From Staphylococcus sp. NRL 16/872 (lineage in GTDB: Bacteria; Bacillota; Bacilli; Staphylococcales; Staphylococcaceae): a DNA stretch of 64,000 nt. Below the pieces are notes generated by a model. It searched no databases, was not told the DNA's origin, and saw only the letters and a program-made list of their open reading frames with translations. Positions 13,257 through 22,023 of the stretch are shown here, piece by piece. Both the position numbers and the translations under genes were made by a program. The number at the start of each line of letters is the position of its first letter. Within the stretch, counting starts at the first letter, position 1. Location of the stretch: assembly GCF_022815905.2 (NCBI RefSeq), contig NZ_CP119327.1, positions 2,232,001-2,296,000 of the forward strand, read 5' to 3'.

Positions 13257-15748
13257 TTTAACTGAAATTGTAGTTGCCGGTGACAAGTTACTTCCTTTAT
13301 CAAGGACTGTAGCAGTAATTGTTTCTTTACCTGTTAATGTAAATCCGTTCGGAATTGCTACTGAAAACTTCCCATCACTACCTATTTGTCCTGATAATTT
13401 TCTACCATCACTAAAGTCTAATTGAATTGTCATATTCGCTTCGCCAGTACCATTGATAGACTTATCTTCAGTAGTAATATTTTTAGCAGTAGTAGGAGCA
13501 ACTGGCGCAATTCTATCTATCATATCTAAATAAGCACTTGCATAGGAACCCAGAATCCTTTTATTTGCTGCGCCATTATCTTCTGAATTTAAATAATCAG
13601 ATTCAAGCCATGAGCTAAATGTTTCTTTATCGCTTAATTGAGAAGCAATGTTATCTAATGTATAACCATTTTTTAATTTATATGAAATCGTATAACTACG
13701 AGATTGACCTAATGTTCCCCAAAATACATTTAGATCTAACGTAGTTCTAGCATTGTCAAGTTGGTCTGCTGTATTATTTTTCACTATCGATATTGAATCA
13801 ATCTTACTTGTATCAAAGAATCCATTACTATCTAAACTACCTACTACACCACGAGCAGTATCAGAAGGCGTAACATTGTTACCATTAGCATCAGACGCAT
13901 AAATTTTCACCGAATTTGGGTCAATAAAAGGTAATAAATCTTTAGGCACTTGCTCTTTTACATATAAAACCCAATCATAATCAGTTTGTTTAAAGTTTTC
14001 ATCAGGTTTAAAAGTATGAACAGAATTAATCGTTGAATTAGTATTATCATAAATAATTTTATTAGCAACTCTACCAGTTGTAAAACCACTCGTTTGAGAA
14101 ATTTGTGGTGCTTTTGAATTAAGTGTAGGCGTAATCGTTGTAACTTGAATACTTTCTGCAGCGATAGCACCATCATTATCCGTCCACGTATGCGTTAAAT
14201 AAACTGGTTTATCATTGGAAAATCCAAGACTGCTCAGTGTTTGTGAATTTTTCAAAGTAATCAAGACATCTTGATTTGTTATTGAACCAATTAAACCACT
14301 TTTAACTGTAGCACCTGTAATAGGCGCACTCCAGTTTTGACCATTGTTAGTCGATGTCATATTAACTCCATTTAAAGTAATAGACTGGATTTGGTTAAAG
14401 AAATTACTTTGAGAGAATGAAAGATTAACTTTACCCCCATTCACGAAGTTGGATTGGTACGCTAGCCATTTTGATAAATTCAACTTAATAACATTTGTAT
14501 CTGCATTTTGCATCTGGTTAATTCCTGCATGTCGCAAATCAGTATTTGCTTTAACTGTTGTAGCATTATACCCTAAATCTTGAAGTAAATACGCATATTT
14601 AGGATCTGTCGGTATTTGATATTTAATGACTTTTCCATCTTTGACTGCCACTAAAGTTCTAAATTTCAATCTGCTATTTCTTACAGTTGAAGTTGTTGCT
14701 TGAGTATTAACTGTTGTTGTGGAATCATTGTTGTTTAATGGTATTGGGCTATTATTCTCTGCTGTTGTTACAACTGGTTTGTCCTCACTCGAAGACGTAC
14801 TACTTAGTTCTTGAGTTATAGATGGGCCGTCTACATTTTTGGAATCGCTTAATTCTGTTGATTTATTATCACTAGTTGATTTGTCAGAATCTTGGGATGA
14901 TTTATCTGAATCTTGTGTTGATTTGTCAGAATCTTTTTTGGAGGATGTACTTTCTACAGTACTGTCTTTAGAGGATTGCTTATCTGAAGTTTTATTTGTA
15001 CTTGATGTATCGTCATTCTCACTTGTGTTTGTATCTTTATTCTTTGTATCCGTAGCATCTTCTTTTGTTTTTTCTGATGTTTTATCAGTTTTTTCATCAG
15101 TATTTGTTGATGATGAGTCATCTTTTGTTGAGTCACTAGTATCTTTAGTTGACTCACTAGTATCTTTGCTTGAGTCGCTAGTACCCTTGTCTTCTACTGG
15201 CTCTTCTTTCGCTTTTTCATTACTAGCGCTTTCTGTATTATCCGTATTTGAAGTTGTCGCTTCTTTAGTTTGCTTTGTTTGATTTGAAGTTTGATCTATC
15301 TCTTCATTTGAAGTTGTTTCACTTTGTTTTTGACTATCTTGTGTTGTACTTGTATCTTGTGTAGAGCTTTCTTCACTATCAGATGCAGTATTATTTGAGG
15401 CTTCATTACTAGGCGTAGCAACGCTTTTTTTTCTTCAGAAGTATTTTCTACTGATGAAACGGCAGTTTTATTTTCAGTAGTCTGATTAGACGTATTATCA
15501 GGTTGTTCTTCTGTTACATTGCTCTCAGTTTGGCCACTATTCGTAAGTTCATTAATATCAACGGCTTCTGATTTATCCTTATTTGTATCGCTTTGCGTAG
15601 TTATTTTATCTAATTCATCAGCTCGTGCAACATTCCCTGCACCAAAAACTAATGTTGCACCAATAAGTAAAGAAGCTGTACCAACAGAAAATTTTCTGAT
15701 AGCATACTTATTTAATATATTGGGCAAAAATCCTTGTCTATTTTTCAT
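1..15748 (-). CDS. Giant YSIRK/Ig-repeat cell-wall adhesin, Bap-like N-terminus; frameshifted in a poly-A tract; C-terminus outside window
   Basis: Probable surface adhesin or biofilm protein. The start (ATG, upstream GGAG) encodes a YSIRK-type signal ([16 protein letters not shown], about residues 15-30) and an ARA-DE cleavage region. Next come a Ser/Thr/Asp/Lys-rich linker (about 15610-14720), a non-repetitive region (about 14720-13500), one bacterial-Ig-like domain (about 13500-13257), then at least 49 tandem 89-residue repeats of putative-Ig (He_PIG-like) type to the window edge. The non-repetitive region ([27 protein letters not shown]) resembles, from memory, the N-terminal half of staphylococcal Bap/Bhp. 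After about residue 105 the reading frame breaks at eight A's (15425-15432): the first frame stops at 15296, while the frame with one extra A stays open to base 1. At least 5,240 codons lie in the window. The LPXTG anchor is expected beyond the edge and is not seen. Function is inferred from architecture. Confidence 0.88.
15425..15432 (-). other. Poly-A(8) homopolymer at the frameshift point of the adhesin gene
   Basis: The coding strand reads GAA-GAA-AAA-AAA-GCG. In the frame that starts at 15748 this leads to A-L-L-R-L-V and a stop at 15296. Adding one A (or removing two) gives [11 protein letters not shown] and joins the long Ser/Thr/Asp-rich and repeat frame. Homopolymers of this length are prone to slipped-strand mispairing and to transcriptional slippage, and also to sequencing error. 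Confidence 0.85.
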
Positions 15749-16093
15749 TCACATTCTCACTCCATACACACATTTAGTATAATCTTAATATCGATTTAGA
15801 TGCATTATATAAAATTTATTATCAATCTGCAACTATCGAAACTTCCAATAATTAAATAAAAAATATATCTTATTTAATAATGATATTTAACATATAATTT
15901 TGTCCCAAATTGTATAAAATTTTTGCAGATAAAAATGTTGGTGTACTAAATGATTCTATTATTATAGTTCGAAAAATATAATAGCCTCAATATCATACTT
16001 ATTAGTATGGTACATTGAGACTATGCGTTAATTATTATGGAATTCAAACTAGTTTCTTCTATTATATATGCGTTTTTCTGTATAATTACTTTT
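15749..16093. other. Intergenic region between the giant adhesin and azo1
   Basis: Very AT-rich 345-bp spacer. It should hold the adhesin promoter on the minus strand, but I see no convincing -35/-10 pair. An imperfect hairpin at 15985-16019 is described separately as a possible azo1 terminator. No supported gene is present. Confidence 0.5.
15985..16019 (-). terminator. Probable azo1 terminator hairpin
   Basis: CTCAATATCATACT, a TATT loop, then AGTATGGTACATTGAG form an imperfect stem. On the minus strand it is followed after a few bases by an AT-rich tract (GCTATTATATTTTTC). It lies about 75 bp beyond the azo1 stop codon and ahead of the adhesin promoter region. Confidence 0.5.
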
Positions 16094-16660
16094 TTATTTT
16101 AAATGTTCATAAGGGCTATTATTCACAAATGATACAATTTGATCGACAAATAATTTTGCGCGTAATTGGAATTGATCGTCATCTAAGTATAATGTACCGT
16201 CATCTAATTTGCCATAATCAGAGTCATGTGTGGCAATTTGTGTAGGTACAGCGATACCTAATAAGCTTCTTACGATAACGCGTAAGTGTGATAATGGTTC
16301 AGAACTTACAATACCACCACTATTGCCGATTAAGCCAACTGGTTTCATTTTAAAATAATCCATATTGACGTGGTCTAACGCATTTTTCAAAATACCAGAA
16401 TATGAACCATGGTAGTTTGGTGTACCAAGAATTAAGAAATCCGCTTTCATTGTCTTCTCTTGGAACTCTTTCGTATTGGCTTTGATTTCATCAACTGAAG
16501 GAGTCGTACCTGAGAAATCTAATTGATTTAATGGTTTCTCAGCTAAATCGAAAATATCAACATCCATATCATGACTATCAAATTGACCTACTAAATATTT
16601 CGCCAATGCATTTGTATGTGAGCCAACTTGTGCGCTTCCTACAATAATAAGTCCTTTCAT
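16094..16660 (-). CDS. azo1: FMN-dependent NADPH-azoreductase / NAD(P)H-dependent FMN reductase
   Basis: A 188-residue flavodoxin-like oxidoreductase of the NADPH-dependent FMN reductase family. It reduces azo compounds and quinone-like substrates in the cytoplasm using NADPH and bound FMN. The N-terminal [13 protein letters not shown] loop is the FMN phosphate-binding site, and [18 protein letters not shown] carries the conserved isoalloxazine-contact segment. The C-terminus [16 protein letters not shown] is, from memory, the same as in S. aureus Azo1, and the length is the same. Start ATG at 16660 follows a GAGG-type site. In S. aureus this gene adjoins the sdrCDE cluster; here its downstream neighbour is the giant adhesin. 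The physiological substrate is unknown. Confidence 0.9.
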   Translation of the reverse strand: MKGLIIVGSAQVGSHTNALAKYLVGQFDSHDMDVDIFDLAEKPLNQLDFSGTTPSVDEIKANTKEFQEKTMKADFLILGTPNYHGSYSGILKNALDHVNMDYFKMKPVGLIGNSGGIVSSEPLSHLRVIVRSLLGIAVPTQIATHDSDYGKLDDGTLYLDDDQFQLRAKLFVDQIVSFVNNSPYEHLK

Positions 16661-16681
16661 TATTTAAAAACTCCTCTTTAA

Positions 16682-17554
16682 TTAATTATTCTGCTCTTCT
16701 TTTAAAAACTTCATAATTGCTTTACCAACACCACTATTTTCATTCGTATCAGTAACGTATTTAGCAATCGCCTTCACTTCAGGTATTGCATTCTCCATAG
16801 CAACTGGATAACCAACGCGCTCTAACATCGACGCGTCATTCAAGTTATCGCCTAATGCCATCACATCTTGTAAATCGATGTTAAGTTTATTCGCAATCGT
16901 TTCAAGTGCAATCCCTTTTTGCGCTTCCGAATGTGTGATTTCTAAGTTACCTCGCGAAGATGAGGAAATCGCTAAACTTGGAATAGCTGCGAGTTCAGCA
17001 CCAATGGCTTTAATCTTTTCTAAGTCAGGATTAAAGGCCAATACTTTCATAATTAATTCACCAGGTACATCTTCAATATCTTCATAACTGTTTACCACTT
17101 TTAGTGAACCATTATCAATACGTTTTTTAATTCCTGCTTTAATCTTTTCAACATCTGCTTCTTGACCCGCTTGTTTAGCGATATCAATGTAAATATCTAG
17201 ATCACGCGTAGGATCTTCTGTATAAATCCCTCTATTAGTATAGATTTGGTAATACACATTATCTTTATTCAAGATAGATTTAATACGTTCCACCAATTCA
17301 TGATTTAAATGTGACGTGCTCATAATATTATGAGACTCATCACGCACTTCAGCCCCATTTAAACAGATATACGGCACAACCAAATCCGTATCCGCGATAG
17401 GCGTACTCGCTTCATAGAACGCACGTCCTGTCGCAATGACGACCGTAATCCCTTGAGATTGCGCATATTTAATGGCATCAATATTTTCCTGGGAAATTTC
17501 ATGGGCTGCATTTAACAATGTGCCATCCATATCTGTTGCTATTAATTTAATCAT
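16682..17554 (-). CDS. Cof-type HAD-superfamily phosphatase
   Basis: A 290-residue HAD hydrolase of the Cof/IIB subfamily, expected to remove phosphate from a sugar phosphate or other small phosphorylated metabolite. The N-terminal DMDGTLLN is HAD motif I with the nucleophilic Asp, VIATGRAF is motif II, a Lys lies in the cap-to-core segment, and ALGDNLNDASML is motif IV with the Mg-binding Asp pair. I chose the ATG at 17554 (MIKLIATDMDG) because GAGG stands 7 nt before it; the upstream in-frame Met would add 12 residues without a ribosome site. The gene lies just upstream of azo1 on the same strand (21-bp gap), so they may be co-transcribed. Substrate cannot be told from sequence. Confidence 0.85.
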   Translation of the reverse strand: MIKLIATDMDGTLLNAAHEISQENIDAIKYAQSQGITVVIATGRAFYEASTPIADTDLVVPYICLNGAEVRDESHNIMSTSHLNHELVERIKSILNKDNVYYQIYTNRGIYTEDPTRDLDIYIDIAKQAGQEADVEKIKAGIKKRIDNGSLKVVNSYEDIEDVPGELIMKVLAFNPDLEKIKAIGAELAAIPSLAISSSSRGNLEITHSEAQKGIALETIANKLNIDLQDVMALGDNLNDASMLERVGYPVAMENAIPEVKAIAKYVTDTNENSGVGKAIMKFLKEEQNN

Positions 17555-17688
17555 ACAGTTACCTCGTTTCATCGACTTGAACCCTATCAATCTTCTTTTT
17601 TGAAAAAGGGCGTTTGCTTAACAAAACTATGAAATTTTAAACTTTAAATTCAGTGTTTATTTTAACAAATTTACGACAGTTTGTACGC

Positions 17689-18836
<1,148 letters not shown>

Positions 18837-18844
<8 letters not shown>

Positions 18845-19499
18845 TTATGGCGTACCTCAGAATGCGATTATTACGATTGCTGGAACGGTGGGTGTAGGAA
18901 AGTCAACATTGACGCAAGCATTAGCTGACAAATTGAATTTTAAGACTTCTTTTGAAAATGTAGATCATAATCCTTATTTAGATAAATTTTATGATGATTT
19001 TGAACGTTGGAGTTTCCATTTACAAATTTATTTTTTAGCAGAACGTTTTAAAGAACAAAAGCGTATGTTTGAATATGGTGGCGGATTTATTCAAGATCGT
19101 TCTATTTATGAAGATGTGGATATTTTTGCGAAGATGCATGAAGAACAAGGAACGATGAGTAAAGATGACTTTAAGACGTATTCGGAGTTATTTAATGCAA
19201 TGGTAATGACGCCATATTTTCCAAAGCCAGATGTATTGATTTATTTAGAATGTGATTATGATGAGGTAATAGAGCGTATTGAGCGTCGTGGTCGTGATAT
19301 GGAAATTAATACAGATCCTGAGTATTGGCAAAAGCTGTTTAAGCGTTATGAAGAATGGATTAATAACTTTAATGCGTGTCCGGTGGTTCGCATTAATATT
19401 AATGAGTATGATATTCATGAAGATCCTGATTCTTTAGACCCAATTATTGATAAAATTGCGCATATTATTAATACGTATCGCAATGTGGATAATAGGTAA
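18837..19499 (+). CDS. Deoxynucleoside kinase (deoxyadenosine/deoxycytidine kinase type), second of a pair
   Basis: A 220-residue paralogue of the preceding kinase. The P-loop GTVGVGKST is followed by VDHNPYLDKFYDDFERWSFH, the nucleoside-binding segment, IQDRSIYED with the conserved Asp-Arg-Ser, and RRGRDME for the LID. The pair resembles the dGK and dAK/dCK pair of Lactobacillus and Bacillus, whose subunits can work together. I chose ATG 18837 (GGAG with 9-nt spacing) over the in-frame GTG 6 nt earlier. It overlaps the upstream gene by 8 nt and ends just before a strong terminator. Role: purine and pyrimidine deoxynucleoside salvage in the cytoplasm. Confidence 0.88.
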
Positions 19500-19505
19500 T
19501 TGAAA

Positions 19506-19542
19506 ATGCCTGCACAATCAATTGAATTGTGCAGGCGTTTTG
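19506..19542 (+). terminator. Rho-independent terminator of the deoxynucleoside kinase operon
   Basis: GCCTGCACAATT and AATTGTGCAGGC form a perfect stem around a short loop, flanked by AAAA on one side and TTTT on the other. It starts within 10 bp of the second kinase stop codon. Confidence 0.85.
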
Positions 19543-19552
19543 TGTATTGACG

Positions 19553-19682
19553 TAGTTCTAAAATGGATTTAACTCATTTTGTTGCGACGCTTTCTTGCGG
19601 GAAAGGCTTAAGCCTGTAGTCTTAAGCTCTTTCTTTTCCTCCAAGAGTCGCGCAACGTCATTCGTTATTCATCTTAGAACTA
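19553..19682. repeat. Interspersed palindromic repeat element (copy 1)
   Basis: About 130 bp starting TAGTTCTAAAATGGAT and ending ATCTTAGAACTA. Internal inverted repeats include GTTGCG...CGCGCAAC and GGCTTAAGCC near a second CTTAAGC. The same outer sequence opens a second element at 28404. Such elements are common between staphylococcal genes and can fold into a long cruciform; no coding potential is visible. Confidence 0.6.
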
Positions 19683-19746
19683 CTTACTCAAACGGAAATT
19701 CACATTTATTAACTTTTTTATATGTTCAAACATTAATACTCTATAA

Positions 19747-20445
19747 TTATTTTTCGCTGTGTTGTTTTAGTATTTTAGGGACGTCTACGGCAGTGTCGAT
19801 GATATAGTCTGCGTCTTCTAGTTCATCTTTTTTAGCGATACCACTTAATACGCCGATTGCTAGTCCTAATTCTGCATTTACTTTTGTTTTCATGTCATTA
19901 TTCGTATCTCCTACGATCACCACTTCTGCAGGTCTAACATTATAGTGATCGAATAATGGATTGAGTACTGCTGGATTTGGTTTTTCAGCAGCATGTGTTT
20001 CAGTAGAGATAACTAAGTCAAAGGCATCTTTTGAATTTGTATCTTCTAAAAATTGCATGACGCCTTTTCGAGAATCACTTGTAACGATACCAATTTTGTA
20101 GCCCTCATTTTTCAGAGCTTTAATAGTTTCATAAACGCCTTCAATCCAGTTATTCTCTGGAACACGAGTATCTACAAGCTCTTGACTTGTATTACGCGTC
20201 CAATCTGACACATCTTCACCAGCGATATTATTAAATGCTTTCACCACATCGTCAAGAGAACCTGAACCCATGACAGAATTCGGCACAATGGCATCATCAA
20301 TCACACCAAGTTGACGATGCGCCGCTTCCTTATCAGCGATTGGAAATTTATCTAAAAAGCTATCTACAAGACGGACGCCAATCTTCTCCCAGCTCTTATC
20401 AAATTCAATTAATGTACCGTCTTTATCAAATAATATCCATTCCAT
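19747..20445 (-). CDS. HAD-superfamily (subfamily IA) phosphatase
   Basis: A 232-residue HAD hydrolase of the phosphoglycolate-phosphatase/PpaX-like group. WILFDKDGTLIEFD carries motif I, IGIVTSDSRKG motif II (Thr-Ser), the Lys in HAAEKPNPAVLNPLF motif III, and VIVGDTNNDMKTKVNAE motif IV. A helical cap (about residues 15-85) lies between motif I and the core. Start placed at ATG 20445 (MEWILFDKDG): the longer frame adds seven residues that include the AGGAGTG ribosome site itself. It is convergent with the kinase operon. Likely role is removal of phosphate from a damaged or surplus metabolite; substrate not determinable. Confidence 0.85.
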   Translation of the reverse strand: MEWILFDKDGTLIEFDKSWEKIGVRLVDSFLDKFPIADKEAAHRQLGVIDDAIVPNSVMGSGSLDDVVKAFNNIAGEDVSDWTRNTSQELVDTRVPENNWIEGVYETIKALKNEGYKIGIVTSDSRKGVMQFLEDTNSKDAFDLVISTETHAAEKPNPAVLNPLFDHYNVRPAEVVIVGDTNNDMKTKVNAELGLAIGVLSGIAKKDELEDADYIIDTAVDVPKILKQHSEK

Positions 20446-20551
20446 TTCAACTAACACTCCTGCCACCCATGATTTATAACTCTTCTATTGTAATATAGAT
20501 AGTTATGATTCGCATAGGAATGTGAAATGCTTGTGCATAAAGTTGAGTTTT

Positions 20552-20710
20552 TTAGTTATTATTTTTTTGATTATTACGTTCTTCTCTAAATTTTCTACGA
20601 CGTGACTCTTCCTTAGATACCCCATATTCAAATTTCTCTGGATTTTCTTTCGCTTCGTTTACACCTTGTTTGGCACCTTTAATAAATTCTTTAATTGCAC
20701 GAATAATCAT
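20552..20710 (-). CDS. Small conserved charged protein (52 aa), function unknown
   Basis: Short ORF beginning MIIRAIKEFIKGAKQG and ending in a basic, Asn-rich tail (RRRKFREERNNQKNNN). The ATG at 20710 has AAAGGTG 9 nt upstream, a good staphylococcal ribosome site. The N-terminal 15 residues could form an amphipathic helix and the remainder is highly charged and probably disordered. It stands between the HAD phosphatase and the PAP2 gene. I recall similar small proteins in other staphylococci but no function. Confidence rests on the ribosome site and coherent composition. Confidence 0.6.
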   Translation of the reverse strand: MIIRAIKEFIKGAKQGVNEAKENPEKFEYGVSKEESRRRKFREERNNQKNNN

Positions 20711-20891
20711 AATATTTATCACCTTTCTTTTATTTTTAAAAATAGGACTTGTTACTTACAACAACAATATAACATTTGAACGTGTTATTTCATCTAAAAA
20801 TTTGATTTTTTATAAAAATAAGTAGTTTACAACTATTATGTGTGGGTAAAATTATATTGTAGTTATTCAACTTCATAATTCGTTAAAGCTT

Positions 20892-20919
20892 CCCCCATTA
20901 GTCAATAGATTAGTGGGGG
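20892..20919 (+). terminator. GC-rich hairpin in the leader of the PAP2 gene; terminator or small-RNA end
   Basis: CCCCCATT pairs with AGTGGGGG in an otherwise AT-rich gap, followed by the weakly T-rich CCTTATTTGTATATT. No plus-strand gene ends here: it sits about 125 bp upstream of the PAP2 start. It may end a short leader or small RNA starting near 20855, where TTTACA (20826) and TAAAAT (20847) make a poor promoter with a 15-bp spacer. Confidence 0.4.
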
Positions 20920-21043
20920 CCTTATTTGTATATTAGCCAGTATATAGGTTTTAAGTCTTATAGTTACCTGCGTCTTAGTACCGATTACTTTACCACTTTA
21001 ATACGTTAAACTATTTAAAAATGATTAAAGGTGCAAATAAATT

Positions 21044-21754
21044 ATGAATACTTCATTTAATAAATCTAAAATAAATATTTTATTTATTATAAGCGCGTTG
21101 TCTTTCTTAGTCATTGTTTTAGGCATGCGACTTCACACGTTGTTGATAAATATTATAGATAAAACTTCTTTCAATTGGTTCTTACATACATTTGGCGAGC
21201 CACAAATGAATTATCAAGGTCATTGGTTTAACGATTATATGACTATAGTGGCGACTTATGGAGATATAGTCACTTTTGTTATTTTAACTATTGTCATTGC
21301 GATGATAGTATTTTTCAAACGTCATTTTATACTATCTCTTTGGCTACTATTAACTGTAGCATCGGGCGGAGTTGTAGGTATCCTGCTTAAAGATGTATTA
21401 CATCGAGCTCGTCCTTACGATCATTTATCTATTGATGCTGGATTTTCTTTCCCTAGTGGCCATTCATTGGCTAGTACGCTAGTTATTATGATTATAGTGT
21501 TGTTCTTTGTTCCGAAAATTCACAGCCAACTATTAAAATGGTCATTAACTTCAATATTGATTATTGCTTGGATGAGTATCTTATTCTCAAGACTTTACTT
21601 CCATGCCCATTATTTAACAGATGTATTAGGAGGCGTTACATTTAGTCTATCTTGGGGCTTTGGCTTTATGATTTTATATCAACGTTTTGCGGTGAAATGG
21701 AATCAATTAAATATTTTTAGAAAAAATAAAAATTACCACGTTTCAAATTTATAA
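21044..21754 (+). CDS. PAP2-family membrane phosphatase
   Basis: A 236-residue type 2 phosphatidic acid phosphatase with about six hydrophobic segments. The three PAP2 signature blocks are present: KDVLHRARP (KX6RP), PSGHS, and SRLYFHAHYLTDVLGG (SR-X5-H-X3-D). Members act on phosphatidate, phosphatidylglycerol phosphate or undecaprenyl pyrophosphate with the active site facing the outer leaflet. The large loop between helices 1 and 2 (FGEPQMNYQGHWFNDYM) is typical of PgpB/BcrC-like members. The start ATG 21044 has AAAGGTG rather far upstream (12 nt). It ends just before a bidirectional terminator. Lipid substrate not resolved. Confidence 0.88.
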   Translation: MNTSFNKSKINILFIISALSFLVIVLGMRLHTLLINIIDKTSFNWFLHTFGEPQMNYQGHWFNDYMTIVATYGDIVTFVILTIVIAMIVFFKRHFILSLWLLLTVASGGVVGILLKDVLHRARPYDHLSIDAGFSFPSGHSLASTLVIMIIVLFFVPKIHSQLLKWSLTSILIIAWMSILFSRLYFHAHYLTDVLGGVTFSLSWGFGFMILYQRFAVKWNQLNIFRKNKNYHVSNL

Positions 21755-21764
21755 TTCTTAATTA

Positions 21765-21814
21765 AAAAATACCTCCTAAATGTTAGAATTCCATCTAACT
21801 TTTGGGAGGTATTT
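21765..21814. terminator. Bidirectional terminator between the PAP2 gene and the PSM-like gene
   Basis: AAATACCTCC and GGGAGGTATTT bracket an inner GTTAG/CTAAC stem. A-rich sequence on the left and T-rich sequence on the right let the hairpin serve the PAP2 gene (plus strand) and the small peptide gene at 21833 (minus strand). Confidence 0.75.
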
Positions 21815-21832
21815 ACTATACAATTTAACAAC

Positions 21833-21910
21833 TTATTTAGGTTCGCCGTGTACAAGAATACCACTTACTAAATCGATAACTTTTTTAATGAAACCGAATA
21901 CGTCTGCCAT
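21833..21910 (-). CDS. PSM-like amphipathic peptide (25 aa), candidate phenol-soluble modulin
   Basis: A complete 25-residue ORF, MADVFGFIKKVIDLVSGILV followed by HGEPK. The ATG has GGAG 9 nt upstream. Hydrophobic residues (V4, F5, I8, V11, I12, V15, I18, L19) recur with 3-4 spacing while D3, K9, K10, D13 and S16 lie on the other face, giving a clear amphipathic helix. Length, leaderless N-terminus starting Met-Ala-Asp and composition match alpha-type phenol-soluble modulins, for example S. epidermidis PSM-alpha, which I recall also begins MADVI. PSMs lyse host cells, disperse biofilm and are usually agr-controlled; a TATAAG box lies at 21936-21941 without a good -35. The peptide ends at a strong terminator. 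The assignment is by resemblance only. Confidence 0.6.
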   Translation of the reverse strand: MADVFGFIKKVIDLVSGILVHGEPK

Positions 21911-22023
21911 TTGATTCCACTCCTTATATATTTATCTTATACCTTAAGTTTAACTTTCTTTATAAGTTTTTGGCATTTCTTGCGTAAATGATTATTTAAG
22001 ATGCAAATCTGTCGTTAAAATAA

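Noticed and set aside
13958..15157. Minus-strand ORFs at 13958-14176 and 14954-15157
   Set aside because: Both lie in a different frame from the adhesin coding frame and have low-complexity Lys/Gln/Leu-rich translations without ribosome sites.
14839..15282. Plus-strand Ser/Leu/Val-rich 147-residue ORF
   Set aside because: It is the complement of the Ser/Asp/Thr/Lys-rich linker of the adhesin; the repetitive linker keeps several frames open.
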